Shown here: one piece after another, positions 44,155-52,383 of the stretch | Position numbering within the stretch: position 1 is the stretch's first letter | Layout: every line of letters begins with the position of its first letter | Origin: Paenibacillus_S vulneris | Lineage (GTDB): Bacteria > Bacillota > Bacilli > Paenibacillales > NBRC-103111 | Direction: 5' to 3' | NCBI RefSeq assembly: GCF_039543185.1 | Contig: NZ_BAABJG010000044.1 | Coordinates: 1 to 64,000 of the forward strand | DNA: 64,000 bases | Position numbers and translations under genes: made by a program | The notes under the pieces: model-generated | Told to the model about the DNA's origin: nothing | The model's database searches: none | The model's input: the letters and a program-made list of their open reading frames with translations, nothing else

Positions 44155-44585
44155 CACAATGGGATTCCATACTTAATTTTCTGATTTATTTGGGAGTAAC
44201 GGTGCCTTTATTGGGAATAGGCATTCTGCTTTTTACAATTACGACGCCGTACAGCGAATTCAAGCTCATTCGTGAAGGCGGAGATTTATCTGACCCTTCC
44301 AAAGCGGCTGCGGCCAAGGCTGCCGCATACGATCTTGGGGGCAAAATCATCGGCCAAACTCTGGTATTGGCATCTGCCGTCTATCATTCTCTTGGCTTGG
44401 TTGACTTGATCGTATGGGGATTCATCGGAATCGCGTTTCAAGTGATAGTGTTTTATATCTTCGAGCTGCTGACGCCGTTTAAAGTCGTTGCAGAAATTCC
44501 TAAAGGCAACGCTTCGGTCGGGCTTTTCTCATTCTGTCTCAGCGTGGCTACAGGCTTGCTGCTGGCGTCTTTGATAAGTTATTAA
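44151..44585 (+). CDS. DUF350 membrane protein (YjfL family)
   Basis: 144 aa integral membrane protein with four hydrophobic spans (about 8-30, 67-87, 88-105 and 122-143) and the DUF350 pattern of an internal repeat (LGIGILLFTITTPYSEF and IIGQTLVLASAVYHS). Function unknown; in Gram-negatives it is encoded with PspA-like, ygiB/yjfM-like and ygiC/yjfC-like genes. Starts inside the stop of the ligase gene. This completes a lipoprotein-ligase-DUF350 cassette. Confidence 0.88.
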   Translation: MTQWDSILNFLIYLGVTVPLLGIGILLFTITTPYSEFKLIREGGDLSDPSKAAAAKAAAYDLGGKIIGQTLVLASAVYHSLGLVDLIVWGFIGIAFQVIVFYIFELLTPFKVVAEIPKGNASVGLFSFCLSVATGLLLASLISY

Positions 44586-44611
44586 TTCATTTCGATAGGA
44601 GGCGGGGCTGT

Positions 44612-45490
44612 TTGACTGAGTGGGAACATGCTTATACTGAGCATCGGCAGCTGCTCCTGTCGATTGCCTACCGGATGTTGGGTTCCTACACGGATGCGGA
44701 AGATATCGTACAGGATGCATTTGTAGCTCTACAGCGGGTCCGTGAGGAGGACATTCTCAGCGTTAAGGCTTATTTGATTAAGACAGTGACCCATAGGTGT
44801 CTGAATCTCCTGAAGTCATCCAGGAAGCAGCGCGAGGTCTACACAGGACCTTGGCTGCCGGAGCCGGATATCGAACTAGAAGCGAATAATCCCGAGGAGC
44901 AGATCATAAGGAAAGAGAAGGTCTCTTACGCGCTTCTCGTTATGCTCCAGCAGCTCTCGCCGGTGGAACGGGCGATTTTTCTGCTGAGGGAAGTACTGGA
45001 TTACGATTATGCGCAAATCGCCGAGATGATGGACAAATCCGAGACAAACTGCAGAAAAATTGTGAGCCGCGCAAAGCATAAAGTGAATCAGGACCAGCTC
45101 AATACGGCCTCCACCGCTGAGCAGAACAGCGAGCCGTTCGTTCATGCATTCCTTAACGGGGTGAAAACCGGAGACTTCGCGGGTTTAATCCAACTGCTTA
45201 CAGAACAGGCTGCACTCATAAGCGACGGCGGAGGAAAAGTTCGGGCAGCCCTATATCCCATCTTGGGCAAGGATCGTATCCAGGCATTTCTGGAAGGAAT
45301 TCAAGGCAAAGGCTCCTTCGAAGGGGAACTGCTCGAGGTTCGAATCAATGGAGATTACGGGGTATTGATCGTGAAGGAAGGGAAGCCGAGCATGGCTATA
45401 TGTTTTGGTGCGGCTACCGAATCCCACCGTTTACAAGACATCTATTTTATACTAAACCCCGATAAATTAGGACGATTCCGTAATCAATAA
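44612..45490 (+). CDS. ECF41-type RNA polymerase sigma factor with SnoaL-like C-terminus (SigJ-like)
   Basis: 292 aa. Sigma2 domain (about 1-75, with YTDAEDIVQDAF) and sigma4 (about 105-165, with MMDKSETNCRKIVSRA), followed by a ~125-residue SnoaL_2-like domain. It carries both ECF41 markers: WLPEP between the sigma regions and DGGGKV in the extension, which tunes activity in place of an anti-sigma factor. Targets of ECF41 are usually a neighbouring carboxymuconolactone decarboxylase or oxidoreductase (COE) gene; none is adjacent here. TTG start behind AGGAGGCGG. The gene lies 26 bases from the DUF350 gene, so it may belong to the same transcript. Confidence 0.9.
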   Translation: MTEWEHAYTEHRQLLLSIAYRMLGSYTDAEDIVQDAFVALQRVREEDILSVKAYLIKTVTHRCLNLLKSSRKQREVYTGPWLPEPDIELEANNPEEQIIRKEKVSYALLVMLQQLSPVERAIFLLREVLDYDYAQIAEMMDKSETNCRKIVSRAKHKVNQDQLNTASTAEQNSEPFVHAFLNGVKTGDFAGLIQLLTEQAALISDGGGKVRAALYPILGKDRIQAFLEGIQGKGSFEGELLEVRINGDYGVLIVKEGKPSMAICFGAATESHRLQDIYFILNPDKLGRFRNQ

Positions 45491-45520
45491 AGACCCGCTT
45501 TGGCGGGTCTTTATTGATTA
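45481..45520. terminator. bidirectional terminator between the sigma factor and SRAP genes
   Basis: Perfect 18-base stem (45481-45498 with 45503-45520), TTTG loop, and T-rich feet. It contains the stop codons of both convergent genes. Confidence 0.9.
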
Positions 45521-46180
45521 TCCTATACCATGAGCCGCTGCAGCTCCATCCTCTTGATCCTGTGAGTCCGCCATATCCTGCCATGAATCGGGCAGCAGGC
45601 GAAGCGGAGGAAGCTCAACAGTTCTCATCCATCGATATAAAGCGGATTTATCGAATAATTCCGTGTCCAGCCATGTATCGGCTTGCTCCTCATTCATAAT
45701 AAAAGGGACCGTCTCCATACTTCCGGTTTCGTTATTTTGTATTCTTTTAATCAGGATGGAGCAAGTTCGAAGCTCTTCTCCGAAGGAGCCCGACCACACG
45801 TCGTACACCCCGGCCATTGCGAATGTTTGGCCATCATTGGTCATATAACGTTGGACCTGTTCCTTTTTGCGTCCTAACGAAGTGACACGGTCGAAGCTGC
45901 TTGCCGGAATAATGCATCTCTGACGCTTGAGCAAATGATCGAAGGCTCTTTTATCATAGATCGCTTCGCTGTCGACAAGCACGGAGTCTTGTGCCCAGAA
46001 AGGCATCAGGCCCCAACGAAATTCATCGAGTATTCGTTCGTTTCCTTTGGCTGTAATGGCGGTAATCGGCTGTTGAGGCCGCAAGCTGCGATCATTGGCA
46101 TAGTAAAACATCGTTTTGGATAAGCGGTAGCGATCGTTTAGTTCGGTCAAATCGGCAGTCAGGTTGAATCGGTCGCACAT
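45518..46180 (-). CDS. SRAP (YedK/HMCES) family protein, diverged active site
   Basis: 220 aa protein of the SOS response-associated peptidase family, which forms covalent thiazolidine links to abasic sites in single-stranded DNA via the N-terminal Cys2. Here MCDRFN keeps Cys2, and RWGLMPFWA and RCIIPASSF are clearly SRAP. Canonical residues look changed: the NARAET Asn segment reads DSEAIY, the GFYEW Glu segment reads SFDRV, and the HDRMP His segment reads METVP. So it may bind DNA without normal self-reversal, or use other residues. The start is the Met before Cys2, with AAGGAG at an 8-base gap. Alignment by eye. Confidence 0.85.
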   Translation of the reverse strand: MCDRFNLTADLTELNDRYRLSKTMFYYANDRSLRPQQPITAITAKGNERILDEFRWGLMPFWAQDSVLVDSEAIYDKRAFDHLLKRQRCIIPASSFDRVTSLGRKKEQVQRYMTNDGQTFAMAGVYDVWSGSFGEELRTCSILIKRIQNNETGSMETVPFIMNEEQADTWLDTELFDKSALYRWMRTVELPPLRLLPDSWQDMADSQDQEDGAAAAHGIG

Positions 46181-46295
46181 GGTGGGAGCTCCTTCTCGTT
46201 TTCTTTCCAGTATCTGCATTATTCTCCGGAATCATGCGGATTAGAAAGCGAGGGACAGGAATTGGAAAAAGTTTCAGCGGATTTTCATCTTTTTT

Positions 46296-46325
46296 TAAGG
46301 TTAGGTTCATTTTTCATTAACCTTA
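46296..46325. repeat. inverted repeat in the SRAP-rsmD intergenic region
   Basis: TAAGGTTA (46296-46303) and TAACCTTA (46318-46325), eight bases each, 14-base spacer; arms centred 22 bases apart (two helical turns), as for a dimeric binding site. Confidence 0.5.
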
Positions 46326-46375
46326 TTCTTATAGAATCAATAGTGTTGATCCCACATTCAACATATATCACGTTT

Positions 46376-46418
46376 AATCCCTGTTGTCGGCTGCCATCGA
46401 CGAAACAGGGATTTTTTT
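46376..46418 (+). terminator. terminator facing right in the SRAP-rsmD gap
   Basis: AATCCCTGTT (46376-46385) pairs with AACAGGGATT (starting at 46404) and is followed by a T8 run. No annotated + strand gene ends here, so it may end a short noncoding RNA or readthrough transcript. 46181-46661 holds no coding gene that can be supported. Confidence 0.7.
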
Positions 46419-46429
46419 TGTTCGACAGA

Positions 46430-46463
46430 CAAAAAAATCGAGCCCCGTCTCACGACGAGGCTC
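46430..46463 (-). terminator. terminator facing left in the SRAP-rsmD gap
   Basis: On the minus strand GAGCCTCGTC / GACGGGGCTC (ten pairs, one G-T) with a GTGA loop, then GATTTTTTTG. No minus-strand gene ends here; compare the opposite-facing terminator at 46376. Confidence 0.65.
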
Positions 46464-46600
46464 ATTCATGGGAGAGGAGAAACCGGACGAAGAGCTTATG
46501 GGGAACGTAAGTCTTCTCCGCGGTTGTCTACGACATTTTCGGATGTCGATGATATAAGGATAGACAGATTTCAAAAAATCTATACGTTATTCAGAAAATT

Positions 46601-46630
46601 TTGTGCAAAAGTTTACGTTTGTGGTACGAT
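46601..46630 (+). promoter_or_regulatory. probable promoter of rsmD
   Basis: TTGTGC (46601-46606), 18 bases, TACGAT (46625-46630), 31 bases before the ATG. Confidence 0.5.
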
Positions 46631-46661
46631 AGCATTACTATCCAGTAGAAGGTGGAAGCAA

Positions 46662-47228
46662 ATGAGAGTCATATCAGGGAATGCCAAGGGAAGGCCGCTT
46701 AAGGCTGTACCTGGCATGGGCACAAGGCCTACCACCGACAAGGTGAAGGAGGCCATTTTCAGCATGATCGGCCCGTATTTTGACGGAGGGCACGTGCTGG
46801 ATCTGTTCGCAGGAACAGGCGGGCTAAGCATCGAAGCGCTGAGCAGGGGGATGGACCGGGCAGTTTTGACCGATATCGACAAAAAAAGCATCGACACCAT
46901 ACGGCAAAATCTGCAGGCAACCGGATTTGCCGATCAAGCGGAGGTATACCGCAATGATGCCCTTCGCGCATTGAAAGCACTGATGAAGCGGGAAGCAAAG
47001 TTTGATCTTGTATTCCTGGATCCCCCATATCGGTTAAAGGTAGTACAAGAATTGATCGAGCAGCTGGATCAGGGACATATGCTCAATCCGCTGGCTACTA
47101 TTGTAGTGGAACATGACGCCGAGGATGTGTACCAGGATCCCATCGGCCGTTTGCAGTGGATAAGAAGAGCGGAATATGGGGATACAGCGGTTACGATTTA
47201 TAAAAATACATCGCAAGATGAGTCATGA
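46662..47228 (+). CDS. rsmD: 16S rRNA (guanine-966 N2) methyltransferase
   Basis: 188 aa RsmD. MRVISGNAKGRPL start, RPTTDKVKEAIFS, SAM motif LDLFAGTGGLSIEALSRG and catalytic LDPPY. The ATG at 46662 is behind AGAAGGTGG; upstream frame is leader. It begins the rsmD-coaD pair, as in B. subtilis ylbH-coaD. Confidence 0.95.
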   Translation: MRVISGNAKGRPLKAVPGMGTRPTTDKVKEAIFSMIGPYFDGGHVLDLFAGTGGLSIEALSRGMDRAVLTDIDKKSIDTIRQNLQATGFADQAEVYRNDALRALKALMKREAKFDLVFLDPPYRLKVVQELIEQLDQGHMLNPLATIVVEHDAEDVYQDPIGRLQWIRRAEYGDTAVTIYKNTSQDES

Positions 47229-47265
47229 GTGTTGCGTGCACATGTTGGAGGAGTTGACTGTAAAG

Positions 47266-47769
47266 ATGAGTATGGATCGTTTTGAAATGAAAATCGCTGT
47301 CTATCCCGGCAGCTTTGACCCGGTGACCAACGGGCATTTGGATATTATACACCGCTCCGCTAAAGTGTTTGACAAGCTGATTGTAGCTGTGCTGAACAAT
47401 TCAAGCAAAAATCCGCTGTTTACGATCGAAGAGCGCACCGAATTGCTTAAACAGGTGACGAAGGATTTGCCCAATGTGGAAATCGACAATTTTCGCGATT
47501 TGCTCATTAATTATATGAAACAAAAAAACGCGCATCTCATTGTGCGCGGTCTTCGTGCGGTGTCGGATTTTGAATATGAGCTGCAAATGGCTTCAACGAA
47601 TCGAAAGCTTGACGAGAGCTTCGAAACCTTTTTCATGACGTCAACGCCTCAATATTCTTATTTAAGCTCCAGTATTGTAAAAGAAATCGCGCGCTTCCAC
47701 GGACCTGTTACCGATCTGGTTCCCGAGGTGGTGGAAAAGGCTTTACGTACCAAATATCCGAAAGGCTAG
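47266..47769 (+). CDS. coaD: pantetheine-phosphate adenylyltransferase
   Basis: 167 aa CoaD/PPAT, penultimate step of CoA synthesis. VYPGSFDPVTNGHLDII (HxGH-type TxGH nucleotide motif) and the C-terminal YSYLSSSIVKEIARF motif. The ATG at 47266 is chosen behind GGAGGAG (13-base gap); alternatives at 47272 or 47287 would shorten it by 2 or 7 residues. Overlaps the end of ylbJ on the other strand by four bases. Confidence 0.94.
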   Translation: MSMDRFEMKIAVYPGSFDPVTNGHLDIIHRSAKVFDKLIVAVLNNSSKNPLFTIEERTELLKQVTKDLPNVEIDNFRDLLINYMKQKNAHLIVRGLRAVSDFEYELQMASTNRKLDESFETFFMTSTPQYSYLSSSIVKEIARFHGPVTDLVPEVVEKALRTKYPKG

Positions 47770-49058
47770 CCTTTGGAATCCCGGCGGCTGTGATGGAATA
47801 CAAAGGCTGTGACTATGGAGAGCACGAGCATAAGCAGCAGAATCATACCGAACCATAGCATCGATTTGCTAAATAGAGGCCACATCGTTACATAATTCCA
47901 TTTCATTGTATCTATCCTTGGGTCCGAGAAAGTTAGCCAGGCGGGTGCCGGTGAACCTAACAAGTTATTCAATGGTTTCCATAAGGCGCTGGTGGCTATA
48001 AACGAGATGGCGGCATGAAGAAGCCTGGATTTCAGAAAGGCGGAATACCGAATATCGGTTCCTAACGTAAAGCTTTTGACTTGAGCGTGGGTCGATAAGC
48101 CGCCCCAGGCGAACAAGGCGCTAAGCAGCGCGTACTGCCATGAATCGGTGATTGCTTGGCTTTGCCCGAGGGAATAGGCGCCCAAATGCGCTTCAAACAA
48201 TCCAGGCAGGAGAGACGACAGCATCGCACCGGCTTGCTCGGGTGTCACGATCCCAGTGGCGGAAATGGCGAGCCCGGCTATGGTAAGGACTTGGCTTAGT
48301 GATACGGCATGTACAATGACCGAGAACATCATCATGAGTCCGCCTATGGCCATTGTTTGCTGTACGGCATGGGTCACGGAATCACCGAGCAGCTTGCCGA
48401 AGGTTCTGCCATCACTGGCTTGCGCGGTTCGCCATGCGGAGGCGCTGCGACGGAACAGCCCGCTGTCTCCTGTTGCCGTTTGCAAGGCAGAGCGTTGGTC
48501 TTCCGCTTCCAACTTCGTATGCTGCTTGGCTAGTGTAATTCGCTGCCATAAGGCAAGCAGCAGGGCTGAACCGTAATGAAGGATCGCAAGGGCCAAGCCG
48601 CTTTGAGCATTATGCAAAAAGCCCACTCCAACGACCGATATAAGGAACACAGGGCTTGCTACGTGGCTTAACGTAAGCAGCCGCTCGGCTTCGTCCCTGC
48701 TAAGCAGCTTATCCTTTCTCATGCTGCCTACGGCTACGGCGCCTGAGGGGGTACCGGCAGTAATACCGATGGCGATAGCCCAGCCTGCAATACCCGGCAA
48801 CCGGAATAATAGACGCAGAAGGGGCTCGAGCAAGGCTCCGATTGCGTGCAAGACCCCCATGCCTCTGGCAATCTCGATTACGATGAAAAATGGCAGCAGA
48901 GCAGGGAAGACAAGCTCCCACCAGATCCTCAGCCCTTGAAGCGATGATTTGAAGGCTTGATCGGGAAATAAAATAATGCTGACAACCAAGAGCAGCGCCA
49001 AACAGCCCAGAATCAAGGTGGTCAGGCGCGGAGATGTTAAAGTTTTTTCACTTGCCAT
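47766..49058 (-). CDS. ylbJ: sporulation integral membrane protein YlbJ
   Basis: 430 aa polytopic membrane protein with about 8-9 hydrophobic segments and the nucleoside-recognition/Gate domain (FPALLPFFIVIEIARGMGV; ITAGTPSGAVAVGSM). In B. subtilis YlbJ is needed for spore cortex formation and is sigma-E-dependent. The ATG at 49058 has GGAG nine bases upstream; the earlier in-frame Met lies before this SD. Convergent with coaD and divergent from ylbL. Confidence 0.9.
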   Translation of the reverse strand: MASEKTLTSPRLTTLILGCLALLLVVSIILFPDQAFKSSLQGLRIWWELVFPALLPFFIVIEIARGMGVLHAIGALLEPLLRLLFRLPGIAGWAIAIGITAGTPSGAVAVGSMRKDKLLSRDEAERLLTLSHVASPVFLISVVGVGFLHNAQSGLALAILHYGSALLLALWQRITLAKQHTKLEAEDQRSALQTATGDSGLFRRSASAWRTAQASDGRTFGKLLGDSVTHAVQQTMAIGGLMMMFSVIVHAVSLSQVLTIAGLAISATGIVTPEQAGAMLSSLLPGLFEAHLGAYSLGQSQAITDSWQYALLSALFAWGGLSTHAQVKSFTLGTDIRYSAFLKSRLLHAAISFIATSALWKPLNNLLGSPAPAWLTFSDPRIDTMKWNYVTMWPLFSKSMLWFGMILLLMLVLSIVTAFVFHHSRRDSKG

Positions 49059-49190
49059 AAGTACCAACTCCGGATTTGTAGGATGGTACATGTTTACGCT
49101 TTGTCCGTATGGTTTAGACCAAGCAGGTCAACCCTACAAAGAACGCCTGCGATAGAAGGCGCCAGTCATACGGGCTTTAGGGGGAGAAGG

Positions 49191-50291
49191 ATGGAGGACA
49201 CCAGACACTTGAAACGCGCTTCTAGAATCGTCGTTTCCGTATTTATAGCCATTATACTCGTATACGGCGTATATTTTATGCCGCTTCCGTTATTCATTTT
49301 TTCAGCCGGTACGGCTGAGGTTATTCGCCCAATGGTTCATGTGAATCAAAATAACGACGAGGAGCAAGGCGCGTTCATGCTGACCACCGTCAGGGTGAGC
49401 GACGCTACCGTATTCAGCTATTTACTGACTTTCATCAGGCCGTTCGAGGAGCTGCATTTGAAAACAGAGCTGCTGCAAAAGAACGAATCCGAGGAAGAAT
49501 ATTCACAGAGGCAGGAGGTCAATATGCTCTCCTCGCAGTCAAGCGCTATACAGGCTGCCTATCACCATTTGGGCATCCCTTACCGGATCAGTACGGATGG
49601 TGTTGTTATCGTGCAGGTCTTTAAGGATTTTCCGGCACATGAGGTGCTTCAGCCGGGGGATTACATCGTCAAAGTCGACGATACGCCGATTCAGACTAAA
49701 GAAGAGCTGCAGACCATTTTGAAAAGCAAAAAAGAAGGAGACTCCGTCTCCATCACCTACAAGCGGAAAAAGTTGCAAAAGACGCAATCCATACAGCTGG
49801 CTTTACTGCCGCCTGATGAGGGGGCCAGCCCGGATGTTCGCAGGGTAGGGCTTGGTGTTGTGCCTGCCAATGTGCAGAGCGTCAAGGCGAACGATGAGTC
49901 GAAGCAGGTGACCATTAAAGCGGGGGATATCGGCGGACCGTCGGCAGGGCTGATGTTCACCATGGAAATCATCAACAAATTAACCCCCGAGGATATCACA
50001 AAAGGCTATAAGGTTGCCGGAACGGGAACGATCGATGAGAAAGGAACCGTAGGGGTAATCGGCGGGATTCAGCATAAGATTATCGCGGCCGACAAGGCCG
50101 GGGCAGAAATTTTCTTTGCACCGAAAGATTATGTAACTCCGGATGGTAAACAGCGCATTAACAATTATTCAGATGCGGCCAAACGGGCGGAGGAAATTCA
50201 TACTTCCATGAAGGTCGTTCCTGTAGGCACTTTGCAGGAAGCGTTGGATTATATGAACAATCTTCCGCCGAAAGCCGCAAAAGCCAGCTAA
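49191..50291 (+). CDS. ylbL: PDZ-Lon (S16) membrane protease, SepM/YlbL family
   Basis: 366 aa. One N-terminal TM helix (about 13-38) then an extracytoplasmic PDZ domain (about 115-200, with VIVQVFKDFPAHEVLQPGD) and a Lon-type Ser-Lys domain: catalytic Ser in GGPSAGLMF (near 250) and Lys in ADKAGAEIFFAP (near 293-305). SepM cleaves a competence pheromone in streptococci; YlbL acts with CtpA in degrading the DNA-damage division inhibitor YneA in B. subtilis. ATG at 49191 behind GGGGGAGAAGG. Overlaps tmcAL (convergent) by four bases. Confidence 0.93.
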   Translation: MEDTRHLKRASRIVVSVFIAIILVYGVYFMPLPLFIFSAGTAEVIRPMVHVNQNNDEEQGAFMLTTVRVSDATVFSYLLTFIRPFEELHLKTELLQKNESEEEYSQRQEVNMLSSQSSAIQAAYHHLGIPYRISTDGVVIVQVFKDFPAHEVLQPGDYIVKVDDTPIQTKEELQTILKSKKEGDSVSITYKRKKLQKTQSIQLALLPPDEGASPDVRRVGLGVVPANVQSVKANDESKQVTIKAGDIGGPSAGLMFTMEIINKLTPEDITKGYKVAGTGTIDEKGTVGVIGGIQHKIIAADKAGAEIFFAPKDYVTPDGKQRINNYSDAAKRAEEIHTSMKVVPVGTLQEALDYMNNLPPKAAKAS

Positions 50292-51523
50292 ACACGGACC
50301 GGGGGCTCGTAATAATCCCTGAAGAGCTCGCGCTCTGCAGCCGCAGGATAGGCAAGGGCATAGACGGACGTAGCTTGAATATCTAAATCCAGCAGCGGTG
50401 AAGGATCCGCCAGAGAGGTTACTTTCGTAACAACGGGAACCTTCGCCGTTTTTTTCATACGCTTCAACAGCTCCTGGCCCCGCGCGCTAAAGCCGAGAAC
50501 TCGAAGATACGGGACTCCGCGCCTTAATAGATCTGCTGTCAGCTTAGGCTTTGTATGATTAAGGAGTATGCGCAGCAGGGTGCGCTGCAGCTTGGTTCGA
50601 GTGTAGCGCTTGGTTTTGAGCAGGTTGATCAAATCCTCAACGATATGGCTGGAATCCGTGGACAGGAAAGAAAGCGACTGCTTGATGCGGTGCTCCAGCC
50701 CCTCGGCCACTTCATGATATCCGGCCAGCTCGACGGCACTGTGGTTCATGAGCTGCAGCAGCAAAGGCCTGGCAAAATGTTCCCAACCGATGGGTGTGCG
50801 CCCTTTGTTCCATTCGCGGCGTAGCACCTCCATAGTGCTTACAGGCACATAAGGGGCGATTTCCTCAAGCATCTTCTTCTCGAAAAGCAGATGTCTCAGT
50901 GCCGTAGCGCTGGCTATTTGACGGTCAGTAATGTCAAGCTGGTGATAGCCTGCTTTTTGGCGCGTGATGGTTAATGGTTCTATCCGGCTGCCCAATCTTT
51001 TAAGGGCAATAAGGTAGTGCAGGCCTAACGTATTGTTAGGCTTGGCCAGCTCTTCTTCGTTCGTTCCTGGTACATAATGGGCGATGGCTTTGCCGTAGGC
51101 GGCTGGATACGGGATACCGGCTTTGAGCTCCTGCTGCAGGAGCCCATGAAACTCCTCCGACTCATGATACGCTGCTTCTGCGACGTCATACAGCCACTGA
51201 ATGTCGCCGCTCTCGCTTCCGAAGCAGAGACTGTCCACGACGCCCGCAGCATCCAGCGCGGAGACAGCGCCATACGCGAACCATTCGGCAGGCTGTGTAG
51301 AATAAGCGACAGGGAGCTCCAGAACCAGATCAACGCCCATACGAAGAGCCATTTCCGTACGCGACCATTTGTCAATCATGGCAGGTTCACCCCGCTGCAG
51401 GAAATGACCGCTCATAACGGCGACCACCGCATCGGCGCCAGATACGATTTTGGATTGTTGGAAATGATAATGATGACCATTATGCAGGGGGTTGTATTCA
51501 ACAACTAGTCCGACCGTTTTCAT
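50288..51523 (-). CDS. tmcAL: tRNA(Met) cytidine acetate ligase
   Basis: 411 aa YlbM/TmcAL, which forms N4-acetylcytidine at the wobble position of elongator tRNA-Met from acetate and ATP. The HIGH-like NPLHNGHHYH motif is at residues 11-20 and the conserved KSRTEMALRMGVDLV-like region follows (WSRTEMALRMGVDLVLELP). The ATG at 51523 follows AAGGAG. Standard neighbour of ylbL. Confidence 0.93.
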   Translation of the reverse strand: MKTVGLVVEYNPLHNGHHYHFQQSKIVSGADAVVAVMSGHFLQRGEPAMIDKWSRTEMALRMGVDLVLELPVAYSTQPAEWFAYGAVSALDAAGVVDSLCFGSESGDIQWLYDVAEAAYHESEEFHGLLQQELKAGIPYPAAYGKAIAHYVPGTNEEELAKPNNTLGLHYLIALKRLGSRIEPLTITRQKAGYHQLDITDRQIASATALRHLLFEKKMLEEIAPYVPVSTMEVLRREWNKGRTPIGWEHFARPLLLQLMNHSAVELAGYHEVAEGLEHRIKQSLSFLSTDSSHIVEDLINLLKTKRYTRTKLQRTLLRILLNHTKPKLTADLLRRGVPYLRVLGFSARGQELLKRMKKTAKVPVVTKVTSLADPSPLLDLDIQATSVYALAYPAAAERELFRDYYEPPVRV

Positions 51524-51590
51524 CGTACACTCCTTGTACACACTTTGGTAATGTTTTCATATGTTTTCACTATAGCATGATCTGAAAATG

Positions 51591-51620
51591 TTGACAAAAT
51601 AGAAGGATTATAGCTATAAT
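51591..51620 (+). promoter_or_regulatory. strong sigma-A promoter of yceD-rpmF
   Basis: Perfect TTGACA (51591-51596), 18 bases, perfect TATAAT (51615-51620). A tandem ten-base repeat ATGTTTTCA[T/C] lies at 51551-51570 in the shared upstream region with tmcAL. Confidence 0.8.
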
Positions 51621-51647
51621 AATCTTTGTTTGTTTGGGGTGATACTC

Positions 51648-52157
51648 ATGTTCATTCGATTAAAAGAATTGGCGAAGAAATCAGAAACGGTACTTATTGA
51701 TGAGACCATCGATTTGTCCGATGTTTTGAAGAATCGCACTGATTTGCTCAGCTTCGGTCCGCTGCAGGTTAATCTGCAGGCTCGTCATAACGGCGAGGCG
51801 GCTGAGGTCACCGGTGTTCTGGAAATAGATGTGGAGCAGCCCTGCTCCCGCTGCCTGGAGCCGGTAAAGCAAAGGCTGGAAATTCCTTTTCATGAAACGT
51901 TTGCTCTCGCTGCAGATGTATCGGAACCGGACGACGAGGAAGAAGACATTATCTTCGTTACGGATGAGAAGATAGAGTTGATGCCCTATTTGATTGAAAA
52001 TGTACTGGTAGCTTTGCCGTACGTACCGCTGTGCGAGGAAGGGTGCCAAGGATTATGCCCTGTATGCGGTGGGAACCGAAACGAGCGGGCTTGCGGCTGC
52101 AAGCAGGACACGACGGATCCGAGGCTGGCCGGACTGGCAGATTTCTTTAAGCAATAG
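51648..52157 (+). CDS. yceD: YceD family protein (DUF177)
   Basis: 169 aa YceD/YlbN protein, found before rpmF and linked to 23S rRNA accumulation. FIRLKELAKKSE start, EVDQPCSRCLEPV-type core (VEQPCSRCLEP) and, in this lineage, a Cys-rich end (CEEGCQGLCPVCGG...CGC) that could bind zinc. ATG at 51648 behind GGGGTGA. Cotranscribed with rpmF. Confidence 0.93.
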   Translation: MFIRLKELAKKSETVLIDETIDLSDVLKNRTDLLSFGPLQVNLQARHNGEAAEVTGVLEIDVEQPCSRCLEPVKQRLEIPFHETFALAADVSEPDDEEEDIIFVTDEKIELMPYLIENVLVALPYVPLCEEGCQGLCPVCGGNRNERACGCKQDTTDPRLAGLADFFKQ

Positions 52158-52188
52158 CAAGCTTGAATTCGTTGAAGGAGGTGGGAAT

Positions 52189-52362
52189 ATGGCAGTACCT
52201 CAAAGGAGAACATCCAAGACACGTCGCGACAAGCGCCGTACTCACTTTAAATTAGTAGTTCCAGGCATGGTTAAGTGTGACAACTGTGGTGAATTGAAAT
52301 TGGCTCACCGCGTTTGCAAGGTGTGTGGATCTTACAAAAAAAGAGAGATCATCAAGCAATAA
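52189..52362 (+). CDS. rpmF: 50S ribosomal protein L32
   Basis: 57 aa L32. MAVPQRRTSKTRRDKRRTH start; zinc ribbon CDNCGE...CKVCG. ATG at 52189 behind AAGGAGGTGG. Typical yceD-rpmF pair; ends at a strong terminator. Confidence 0.97.
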   Translation: MAVPQRRTSKTRRDKRRTHFKLVVPGMVKCDNCGELKLAHRVCKVCGSYKKREIIKQ

Positions 52363-52383
52363 TGGATGATATCAGCAAAACGG

